Shown in pieces: positions 22,421-32,954 of a stretch of 64,000 nt of DNA (position 1 is its first letter; each line of letters starts with the position of its first letter). The translations under genes were made by a program, and so were the position numbers. This DNA comes from Nemophila menziesii (taxonomy: Eukaryota; Streptophyta; Magnoliopsida; Boraginales; Hydrophyllaceae). Location: assembly GCA_029959085.1 (NCBI GenBank), contig JARWIR010000031.1, positions 1,612,001-1,676,000 on the forward strand. The letters run 5' to 3'. The notes beneath the pieces were generated by a model. The model did not search any database. It was not told where the DNA came from and saw nothing but the letters and a program-made list of their open reading frames with translations.

Positions 22421-23990
22421 CCCTCTAATATAGTTGATTCGATGAGAAAGAATATCAAGAAAATTCCCACTAGTTTCAGCCTAAAATCTAACACTATGAT
22501 CAACAATAAGCTAAGAAACTCGTTAGATATACCTTGTAAAACCAGAAATAAAACTAAAAAATCAAAATACCTCAGCCTCCGACTCTAATTTTCGATGAAA
22601 AAACCTAACAACAATCTACTGCATATATATTTGAAAGAGAAATACCCGACTTCGTTGTGACAATAAAGAATGACCATTGTCAACGACTCAACGTAGCTTA
22701 GAAAACTTGGCTAATTTTTCTCGTCCAGAGTAGGTGGCGTCATCACTTTAACTGGACTACTAGATTCGTCAACACTCCAGCGTAGATAACACGACAATAA
22801 CTTTATCGTCATGGTGGGGAAAGCAAATTCAGAAATTATTATTTGTGTACCAAAAATTAGAACAATAAGTGAGGTTTGGGGTTGCAATCCTAATAACCCT
22901 TTTAATGTAATTTCTTGTCCAAAAAGAGTTTGGGGAGAAGAATAGGCTCGGATGACGAAAGTATATTTTTATTAATATTTTTGCGTTAAAAAAATTCGTG
23001 CAAATTCTTACTATATCTCGAGATTAAGGTGGACGACCCTTACCTCTAGGTTCGCCCCTGCGGTGGGGAACTTTTAGGAAAATTTTAGGACAAAGAAATA
23101 AAATGAATGAAGATAGATATAATTGTTGTTTTTTTTTTTGCTTGGCAGATATAATTGTTGTTTAGAGGTTATATTATTTAATTAAATAATAAAAAGTAAT
23201 TTTCAATAAAGTGTCCGATGCTATTGGGCATTAACCCTCTTATAAAATAGTTGACCGTTAAAAGAAATCAATGGTAAAGTATTAACTTATTTATTTAAAA
23301 TTTGTGAGAACTCACTTATATATTGCAATAATTTAAGAGATTGAATTTCATAGAAATCAAATAACTCTTCCATCTGTATTAAAATATAAAATTAAACTTA
23401 TGCGTTAGATTTAGCGAAAAGAAAAGTTCCTTCAGCCGATAATATTGATATATACCGGAGTTAAAAACTAATAATTTCATAATTACACATTATCATATAA
23501 TTTTCATTACTAATATAAAATTTATAGAGATCTTCCTAGTTCAATGAAATTGGTAAAAAGGTTTGTTATGTCTGAAGGTAAAGGTTAGTTATAAGTAAAC
23601 GGGGAGACTTGAGAGCTGAGTGTACTTTGTTTTTGACAAAATAAAATAAAAAATCCTACATTGTCTACTTGTTGACCCGACCACTCACAAGTCACAGCAA
23701 TGTTTTATTTGTTTTCGTAAACGACATTCTCGGAAGCCATCACAGTGTGGACAACTGTGCTTAAAAAACTAAGAAGAATCATCTTTCTTGAAGGTAAATA
23801 AAGTTAATGAAATTATAATTTAGATTTGGTTCTTAGTTCTACAGCTTTATAATCCCATTAATTAGACTTAAATTCTTTTTTGATTAATATTCAAAAGGTA
23901 TTTATATGGTTGCGAATTCTCTAAATTTGCTAAACCAATCAATCTTGGTAATTTCGTTTGCTGGGATTCAGGTTACAAGTCTGGTTAAAA
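22421..23990. other. Upstream region of the NPF pseudogene
   Basis: 22421-23570 shows no gene or element that I recognise. From about 23580 the sequence is related to 50190-50640 upstream of the intact paralogue, including GTGCTTA(C/A)AAAACTAAG and the GATTTGGTTCT...CAGCTTT...AATTCCATTA region. So it is shared promoter and 5'-leader DNA. A TATA box could not be assigned with confidence. Confidence 0.5.
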
Positions 23991-25762
23991 ATGGAAACTC
24001 CTATAAGAGGTAAGTTTAAGTATAGATAAAAAGTGGATTCTTTCATATATGATTGTTTATATAAGAAAATATGGTTTTGTTTGTCCAAATTTGCAGTCCT
24101 GATCTGGGCTGATCTTTTATCGTTTTATGCAATGTGGGTATTGATGACATATCTCACAAAGGTTTGGGAACTAAGTATTACTCGTGCTGCCGAGATATTA
24201 AACATCTGGGGAGGCATTACATTAATTCTCCCTAATAGCCTTTGCTTACCTTGTGGACGCCTTCCTTGGATGCACCTTAATGCTCTTTTTATCCAGTATT
24301 TCTTATAGCCTCGTGAGTTTACACATCATTTATTACTATTTTATACCATTTTGACTGCATTTTGTCTTTAGCGAATGATCCGATTACTTAAATACTATCT
24401 GTTTGCAGGGTCTGGTTTTGTTAGCAATGTCAACACCACCTGTTCTGTCTAAATCTACCGGAACATGCCATGAATATAAGCCAAAATGTATCCGGAACGT
24501 ACAAAAGGCCCTCTTCTACACAGCCTTGGTTTTTTTAGCTATAGGAATCTCTGGTCATATCGTATCGCTTAGGCCCGTGCTTGAACAAAACAGAACCAAG
24601 GACCCCAAACTTAAGAGAAAAGGACTACGAAAAGGAGAAATCCTGTTAGCAATTTTCACTATTGCTGGGGGTTTCGCTCTACCATATATAAAACCATGGT
24701 CAATCCGATTTGGAGTTCCGGCAATTTTCACTTCACTGGCAACAATTATATTCTTGTGTGGCTCATATGCATACAAAAAAGATAAACTTGAAGGGAGTCC
24801 TATAACTCACATATTCAGAGTCATCGTCGCCTCTGCAGCTAAAATATCTCAGCGGCTTCCCGAAGATGAAGAAGACCTTTACAAGGGAATGCCGGAGGAT
24901 TTGCACAAGCTGGACCATACCAAAAATTTAAGGTGTGATATGATATGACTCATGAATGCTCAAAATATTATTATTTTTGGTTCATAAGTGTTTTACTTTT
25001 GGAATACAGATGTCTAGACAAGGCGGCTATCAAATTGCCGAATAATGAAATAAAAAAGTGGAGACTTTGTTCAGTGACGGAGGTGGAGGAAACAAAAATA
25101 GCGATCCGCGTGATTCCTATGTGGATGTGAATGACATTTGTGATCTGTGGTTTGGTATGTTCTGCCGGGGCAACCTTCTTCCAGGAGCAAGCAACTAACT
25201 TAAGTCGCGATGTGGGCAAAGTGAAAGTTCCTCTCCCAATTCTTCTAATGCTACAACAATATGCAAAATCGCTATTTACATGTCTATACAAATATTTGAA
25301 AAATCTTTATGAGAATAAGGTATTGAGAAGGTATGCAGTATTCTTTGGCATTCCAACAACTATGTTATTTGCAACTCTGAGCATTATAACTGCTGCGAAA
25401 GTGGAAGCTCGAAGAGTAGCCGTTGTGAGATCCCATGGTTTACTTGAGAAACCTGAAGATACCATTCCAATGAATGTATTTTGGGTGCTTCCGCAATTTG
25501 TGCTGCTTGGAGGACTCGATGCTTTCTTTGAAAATAGTGTTTCCGATTTCTTTCGTGAAGAGTGTTCTACATCCATGGCTAAGTATCTCGACTATTTCAC
25601 ACATGGAGTTTCCGGTCTTGGATTTATGGCTAGTGTTTTATCGGTTTATGTGGTGGGTAAGATTAGTGAGAAGGGAGGAAAACCAAATTGGTTCCAGGAT
25701 ACTTTAAATAAGAGTCGATTGGATAAGTACTTTTGGACACTATCTGCTTTATGTGCTGTGTG
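23991..25762 (+). pseudogene. NPF (NRT1/PTR family) transporter pseudogene, exons 1-4 (5' part)
   Basis: Same exon structure as the intact gene at 50642-52818. Exon 1 is 23991-24009, exon 2 24097-24312, exon 3 24409-24932, and exon 4 starts at 25010; all introns are GT-AG. Lesions: one extra base near 24235 in exon 2 shifts the frame; an inserted TGAATG near 25128 gives an in-frame TGA; the copia then cuts exon 4 at about 25761. Exon 3 is 9 bp longer than in the paralogue, in frame. Hallmarks remain: CLDKAAIKLP, LPQFVLLGGLDAFFENSVSDF, SRLDKYFWTLSALCAV. A dead tandem copy of a proton-coupled nitrate/peptide-type transporter. Confidence 0.9.
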
Positions 25763-26001
25763 TTGTTGAAAATTATTACCGTAAAGAAAAGATTTGAGAA
25801 AACGAAATAAACTAAAAGTTTCAATTCTATTACACGGAAATTGAAAAAACCAACGACTATTACAAAGCGATTACACGGAAAATCAAAAGCCAAAACTTAC
25901 ACGGTAAAGGAAAAAATTCCGGTGTTAAAAAGATATTCCGGCGTAGTTCCGGTATCTCTTAACAGAAAGAAAAAGAGAAGAGAACTTTTTTTATACGTAA
26001 G
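25761..26001 (-). repeat. Copia 3' LTR, distal segment
   Basis: Matches 44543-44780 in the 5' LTR with about six differences, then stops at the Athila LTR (26002). The intact LTR reads GCGTAAGGCTTTTGC across this point; here ACGTAAG is followed by Athila, placing the left insertion junction. Confidence 0.9.
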
Positions 26002-27533
26002 TGGTGTCGCCTAGGGTGTGATAAAAAATAAGATAAATAAGTATGGAAAACTACGCACTCTCACCCTAGCCAGGCACAGTACTGCAAGTATTACAGGACG
26101 TATGCAAGTTTTAGTTAGTAAGTTGAGTTCGTTTTCAGGGACTTAAGTGTGTTAATCGCGTGAGTAGGAATAACAAGTAGAAGTAATTAATTAAAAGACA
26201 GTACATTAAAGGGAACAGATTTCGAAAATAGCAATTTAAAACTAAGAAAATAAAGACAATAAAATAAAAGATAAGAAATATGAGATGAGAAGTATAGCTC
26301 AGGTTTCGCTAGTATGCACTAATCCTTCTAATTCTATCTATAAATCTAGTTAATAAGGGAGAATATTAGCTCTTGGTATACTTAGCCAGGATTCTAAATT
26401 CCCATACCTTAGACCTTGAGAGCGACTAAGGGGGCTACGGCACAACCAAGACGAGGACTCAATAGGGTTATCAAACGCCACTAAGGCCCTATCCAGCACA
26501 GTACAATCAATTGGTGATATGGTGATTAAAACAAACCCTAATGACTATCTAGTTAGAATCATGTTTTGTCAGAACTAATATCGACACTAGACATTATGGG
26601 GTGGTTCAATAGTTAAACACCCTGTCAAGGAGACCATCTAACTACTATTAATACAATCCTAAAGTGGTCAGTTCTAGGAAAGACAATAAATCAAAACACA
26701 TAAACAAATATGAAGTAAGTAGCTAATATCAAATTAAAACATATAATTCCCAAAGAAACTTAGATAGAAGAATTAGAATTCATAGATTATACATATGCAA
26801 AACCCAAGCTATGGGAGGTTTAGTTCATACCTGATGGAAATAAACTAAAAGAAATTACAAAAGACATCATCTTGCTCTCTACAATAAACTGGAAGAATAA
26901 AACCTTAAGAACTAATTACTATGAGGCAAGGATGATTTACAAGTGATATAGGGGTGTATTTATAGGTGTTTAGAAGACCTAATTCGTTTTCTTGAGGAAG
27001 AGATAAAGTATTGGACTCCTAGCCCAACCCAAATTCGTATGGAAATAAAGATAAACACTGCTGGACCGTTTTGAGCATATCTTCTTCGTTATTGGTCGGT
27101 TTGAGCTCCATAAGATACGAAAAGAATCGTAACAGAATTATCTTTGTCCCTATGAAAGGAAATTACCAACATCGGCCAATTTCTTGGGTAAAATAACACT
27201 TCTTTAGGCGTGTACTGCAGAATCCTAGATAAGGCAGTTTTTCCTTTTCCATCTTTTTAGCTTTTGTTTCCTTATCTCCAATTACCATGCAAATCTCTTT
27301 ACCATATCTTGTAGTCTTTGACTTGGACTCTAATTAAGCTCCATAATTATCTTTAAAGCTACACACTAAATAAACAATTAAACCCAATATGCTCTAAAAA
27401 TATTATTTTAATAAATCAAGACTCAAAATAGGAAAGTGCACTATCTCTCAAGAAAATCGATTAGAAAGACTTCTAAATCACTAAAAATGATGTCTCATCC
27501 TAGCATAAATCTATCACAAATGAGGAGACATCA
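26002..27533 (-). repeat. 3' LTR of Athila-like element
   Basis: 1532 bp; on the minus strand TGATGTCTCC...GCGACACCA. Near-identical to 35960-37492. TATA box on the minus strand at 26957-26964. The outer flank is GTAAG of the copia LTR. Confidence 0.92.
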
Positions 27534-27546
27534 AGACCCCCAACTC
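27534..27546 (-). promoter_or_regulatory. Polypurine tract of Athila-like element
   Basis: Minus strand GAGTTGGGGGTCT directly before the 3' LTR, identical to the tract at 3683-3695. Confidence 0.7.
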
Positions 27547-29114
27547 AAAGTTGTATCGTCCCGATACAATAAAGATAAAAACATAGGGAAGTCTATAAAT
27601 ACACACTTATAAAATTCTCAACGCAATGGGAAAAACATAGCAGAATATGAGGAATAATCCTAAAGCAACAACTCATAAAATTTCATGCAATAATGTTCAT
27701 AAACTACATACCTGTACACTTCTCATATTCATAGTCAACACGGCTTGAATTCAAGATCAGATTAGTTTCGCAATGTAAGAAGGATTGGGACTTTACTCAG
27801 TTCCCCAAGGAAGCTATAGATTGTTCATCGATTTTCACTAGTCTTCAAAGATCCACTTAACTAATCTCTAATGGCTCAATCACTTCTCAATTACATAGCA
27901 AAGAATCAAAAGGTCTTTAAGGTTGTAATGTAGGCTTAGGGACGGTATGATAGTATATTTGGATAATTTGGAGTGAGCTTTTGGCTCTCTCCTCACTAGT
28001 CATCAATGAATCGCCCTAGAGCTTGAGTTAATCTCATAAAACGTTTCTCACTCAACCCAATGAATTCCTCGATGCACAATTTAGCATCCCCAATAACCCA
28101 AATTTAAAGCATAAGATGTTCACATAAAACTCCACTTTGCCGGTCCGAATATATATATTTTCTTTTCTTTTCAAATCAAATTCTTTTCTATAGCTATGAC
28201 TCTCTTTTAATGATGAGATATCACGCTATTTTTTCATATATATATATATATATACATATTTTTTCTTTTTATGCCCTTGTTGGCAAAATTAGCTCGTAGC
28301 TTCTTTTTCATTCACTATTACCCCGGCAAAGGGTTACAATAAAAATCTGTGAATCATCATCAATATAAAGCACAAAGCACAATTAATAAGCTCAAAAATG
28401 CCAACCCAATAACAATTCCCATTATGGTGGACCCACCACCCTAAACTCAAGCTCTAAAACAATTGTCTATGCATCGCGATTCGAGTGCGGGTCATATGGA
28501 AAAGTCCTAAAATCTAAAGGGATATGGCTTATAACGTGTTTCAATAAAAAGGCTTTAGAAAGGCTAGAAGGGGCTGAGAAGGATATAGCATATAAAATCA
28601 AAAATCACAGGGTGAGAAGGTATAAAAAGGCTTCAAGGGCTTCAAATATGAAAGAACCGCCTTAATCACTTTCTACACTATGTTATTTCGTTATTTTCTT
28701 ACCTTTAGCACTTTCATCAAATGGTTTATCAACTAGCTTGGATCTCACGGCCTACACACTTCTCAAGGTTCCCTGAGATCGAACATACTTTCTATCGCAT
28801 TGCTCACTAATCTTTTCTTTACTATCAACGTGTGTTTTCCTGCAAATACTCAAAGCATACAAATACATAGCTCATAAACATATTACTTACTATCATCAAT
28901 TCACTGAGCTTATGCTTTCAAGCTATTAAACACACTCTACATCTAATTCCCATGTATCAAAAATTTTAATTTCTACCTAAAAACAGAAAAATGGAGATGA
29001 GAGACAACGAATCCCCACACCCCCAACTCAAAAATGAGCCGTGTCCCCACGACTCGAAAAAGACTCGAAAAACAGAAATTAAAATTAGCAGATAAAAGCA
29101 TTTACAGAAATGGT

Positions 29115-31916
29115 AAGGAAGAAAGAGAACATACTCTCGAGGCTTATTGCCTCGCATCATTGACATCCAAGGTTGGATTTGTTGGACCTTTCGTTAATTG
29201 CTCGAGGAGTTTCATGATGTGCACTTGATTAGCATTGATTTGTGCCACATCATTGACTAAGGAAGTTTGAGCTGCTTCGAATTTCGTTAAACGCTCCTCC
29301 ATCTTCTCTTGCCAATTTTGCTCCTTTTCTTCTTTCGAGACTTGCGTAGAACCCGCTCTTCAAAAGATATCCTTGATCCAAGCATTATCAATGTAACTCG
29401 CTTTAAACTCGAGTTTCTCTTCTTCACCCAATGTAACATTCGCTTCTCGCACAAGACACGTGATCAGAGTAGGATATTTTACATTATAAACTGATTTAGG
29501 AGAGACCGAAAATCGCATCACCTCCTCATAGATCAACTGTGTGGTGATCCTTTGTGTGTTCTAAAAATAAATGCAAATGCTAATCGAACCACAACCGCAA
29601 GTGTACGGTTGTCCCAAGTAGTATGTATGATAATACAGATTCGTTCCAAGGACGGATGGTTGATCACAATGTTTAGCAAGTAGTGATTGATGCACTTATG
29701 AAAGTAAAAGATAATAAAATGTTTGTTTGGTTTTGTTTATTAAAGCTAATGAATGAAAGACAAATATTAAAATGCAAGTAGAAGCTAAGACGCAAGTAAA
29801 ATGATGTAAAACGCAATATGAGATGTAGCACTTGAGAACGCAAGGATCCTCCCTATCCTATTTCTTAACTTATGTTGTTTAAGGGCTAAATTGGTCAATT
29901 ACAATGGTCGGGATTCTAAATTCCTTATACCCCCGTCAGGGTGGACTATAAGGCAATCCTAGGGTGTCACTAGTCCCGTCAGGGTAAATATGATCCACCT
30001 TTAGATGTTTAAGTTTTATTACCTCATTGGCCCTAGAATTAGCTAAGTTCGTCAGAATCAATAGCTTCTATCCTAGATTCGAATAAATGGTTCTGTATTT
30101 AAACCCTCCGTCAGGATGATCCAATTGCCACTAATTGGAATAGCCTAAATACTAACACCTGTTCTTAGTTAGCTACTCTAAAAACAGTAAAATAATCTCA
30201 ATTTATTGAAAAGAGTAAAAGCCCTAATTTAGTTTAATTCAATAAAAACCCAAATTCAACATTCGTTAATTAATAAGATTGGGATTCACCCATTATTTGT
30301 TCTCAAGCACTATGAAAAGCTTAGCTCATATTAAAATTAAAAACTAAATTAAAAATAAAGGAATTCATATTTGATTACAAAATTAAAATTGAAAGAACCT
30401 AATTTCCGGAATTGGAATGACTACGAACGGAGCTATAGACCCACTCCAGCTCTTGTAGCTTCTTCTTTCTTCCTTCTGTTGCTTCTCTCTGGTGTTTAAT
30501 CTTGTGGAATGTGAATTGTGTGAAAAATAGAAGTCCAGACCTCCTTTTATAAGCATAAATTCGGACTAGGGCTTGGACCAGAAAATAAAAGACTAATTAA
30601 ATGTCCAAGCCCAATTTCCAAGCCCAAAATCCCGTAACTGATGATAGGCCTTCACTAAAACAGCTTTTCCCGATGCGTTACAACTCCGATTGACCTCATT
30701 CCAGTTGCTAAAGTTCCGTAACTCGATAAGGAATGAATTCTCTTCAAAGGTCAGCGGCTAAATCATCGCTTAAGCACCTCGAAATCAGCAATCTATGGCC
30801 TGGAAAGTGGATTTTCAGCTCTAAAAATAATATCTTCGGGATTTGTCTTCAAGTCTTGACTCTAATTCACGATCTTTGATTTTCTCCTCGGATTCCTCTC
30901 CTAGCTAACATCTAAAACCTGTAAACTTTACACTAAAAATACCAATATTACGCGCAAAAGTTTAATAAATTAAAAATGCTAGACATAAAAAGGTAATTCC
31001 GGATTATTGCAAATTTAGTCCAAAAGTTTATCATATTAATCAAATAAACACCAAAAATGATGTCTCCCAAGGGTCTAAAATAAGAACAATTAGGGAGACA
31101 TCACTGTGCCACATCTACTTCTTCTCCTCTCAAAATACAGTCCAAAAGTAGAGCGTACTTCATAGTCACATCCAAAGTTCGTGTGTTTCCAAAGATATTA
31201 GGGACAAGGAAATTGTGTCAAATTCTCGCATCCGATTAAAGATATTTGTAAGACCAAGGTGCCTTCAATTCTCCCTTATGTGATTGCACTTTCTCCTTGT
31301 CTAATACATGCTCAAAAAGTAATTCCTCATCAAAGATTTTTCGTTTAGCAACCGCTTCTTCAAATTTGCACAAACCTTTCAGTTTCTTAAACTTGAAGTG
31401 GTTCCTAATCTCCTCAACTGTGAAAGGAACTAGCTTTCCTCTAATCGGAACACAACCCTTACTATCTCGGCTAAAGAGGCCTAAATAGAATTCCAACACT
31501 AACTCATGACATAGTTCAGAACGGCTTACCATGAACGTAAACCAACCCAATTTCTCACCAAGCTCTAAGAATCTTGTGTATTCTCCTATACCAACTTCTT
31601 CCTTGAATACTTTCTCATAAGCAAAAGGAAGCTCTTTCAATTGTTTCTCTACAGAAGCTTTTAAGATGTTTAAAGCTTCCTCTTTCTCTTTGGGTGCAGG
31701 ACCTTGTTGAGGTTGTGTTATCTCCTTTGCATAAAAGTAAAGCTTTTTACCATTACGATCAAACAAAGGTATTCCACTCTTCTCAACTTTATCTTTACCC
31801 TTTGAATTAGAACTAGAACCTTTGTCAATTGATTTCTTCTTGATTAAATCCAATCCCTTGTTACTCTTCACTTCCCTCTTGTTAGCTAAAATTGTTGTTC
31901 TATTAGTCATCTTCAA
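29115..31916 (-). pseudogene. Athila-like ORF3 (putative plant transposon protein), interrupted
   Basis: The start (ATG at 31916) opens a Lys-rich N-terminus, followed by a globular part (YEKVFKEEVGIGEYTRFLEL, MVSRSELCHELVLEFYLGLF, GKLVPFTVEEIRNHFKFKKL). A TAA at 31236-31238 replaces the codon that is CAA in the copy at the window start. Coding similarity continues to DVAQ, where a solo LTR (29542-31103) interrupts. It then resumes at 29541 to end near 29115 (LLEQLTKGP...DARQ), with one more in-frame stop. It is conserved in position in three copies here. Role unknown; it occupies the env-like slot but shows no envelope features such as a signal peptide or membrane segment. Confidence 0.75.
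29542..31103 (-). mobile_element. Solo LTR of a second Athila-like family, inside ORF3
   Basis: 1562 bp; on the minus strand it starts TGATGTCTCCC and ends GGATCACCA. A perfect 5-bp duplication, CTGTG, lies at 29537-29541 and 31104-31108. The interrupted reading GTGGCACAGTTGATC is intact at 183-197 and 39480-39493, giving two empty sites. Beyond the terminal motif its sequence differs from the Athila LTRs around it, so it belongs to another family. It contains a run of phrases built on CCCGTCAGGGT (about 29932-30115). Confidence 0.92.
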
Positions 31917-32329
31917 TTAACCCCCAACTCAAAGCTTTAGCAACCCTTGAAATTTAAACTCTTGAATTTTTTTGTTGAACAAGCTTGATTTGGCATAGGA
32001 AAGTTGAATTGATGATTAATCTCTATGTGGGTGAGGTTGATTCTTGATGGGTAGGCTTGGATTTATGAAATTGTAGGATGAATTTGTGAAATTTGAGCTC
32101 TTGATTCTTCAATTTGAATGGATTTGGTGAGGATTGGGTGTTTGATTCTCTCTTGTAATGATGTGGAGAGAAGATTTGATGTGTTTTTGATGATTGGGTA
32201 GTGTTTTGGTGATTGGTGAAGGTTTTGATGAGCTTCAATGGAGTTGGGAGAGTTTTGGAGAAGAGAAAGAGGCTTTAGGTGTAATAAATTCGGAATAATG
32301 GCTTAATACCTCATTTATACACTCAAATC

Positions 32330-32745
32330 CCATTCTTTTCTCTCTCTGGCGGCTCGTGCGGACCATGGTACGGACCATGGGGTATACCGCGGGGTAGTCC
32401 GCGACATCTGATGGTCGAAAATTTTTGCCCACTGGATGATACCCGCGGTAGGACCCGTGGCACGCGTTTTTGAGCTGCGGACCATGGTGCGGTACACCGG
32501 AGGGTACCCCGTGCCTTCTGTAGTTGTCTCCATCAAAATACCCGTGACACCTACCCCGTGGCACGCGTTTTAGGCGTGCGGACCAGGGCACGGTGCAGGG
32601 GGGTAGTCCGCGGGTCAATTTTTTCTTGGTTCTGGATAGGACCCGTGGCTCCACCCGTGGTACGGGTTTTGACCCTGCGGTGCATACCTGCGGACTAGGG
32701 GTAGTCCGCGGGGGTAGTCCGCGCAGGTCATTCCTTCACTCCGAA
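32330..32745 (-). repeat. GC-rich block with self-complementary repeats
   Basis: A G+C-rich island in an A+T-rich element, between pol and ORF3. Short phrases recur: GGTAGTCCGCG (four times), GCGGACCATGG/GCGGACCAGGG, ACCCGTGGCAC(G)CG. Many are partly palindromic (CGCGGGGTAGTCCGCG). Minus frames across it (32235-32654) are repeat-driven and not credible genes. Confidence 0.6.
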
Positions 32746-32954
32746 ATTTTTTCCTCGCGTCCCTAACTCGATTTCTCCAATTCCTACACACCAAAAACAC
32801 TAATACATTTCTCAAATATGCATTATCAGCTAAAAACAACTAAACTAAACATAAACTAAAAACGTAAAAGACATGAAAACATAAAAAAACTACGGGTTGT
32901 CTCCCGTACATAACTTTTGTTTAACGTCTTTCAAAGTTAGACGTGTTACCTCTG

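Noticed and set aside
29309..29494. 61-codon plus ORF (and its like at 231-416, minus)
   Set aside because: Antisense shadow of Athila ORF3; it appears in two copies only because the sense sequence is shared.
25999..29541. A 3.5-kb LTR, because 25999-29541 and 35959-39490 are both repeated
   Set aside because: The TGATGTCTCC/GCGACACCA ends, the primer site and the polypurine tract show the LTR is only ~1.53 kb; the rest is the 3' internal region present in two tandem copies.
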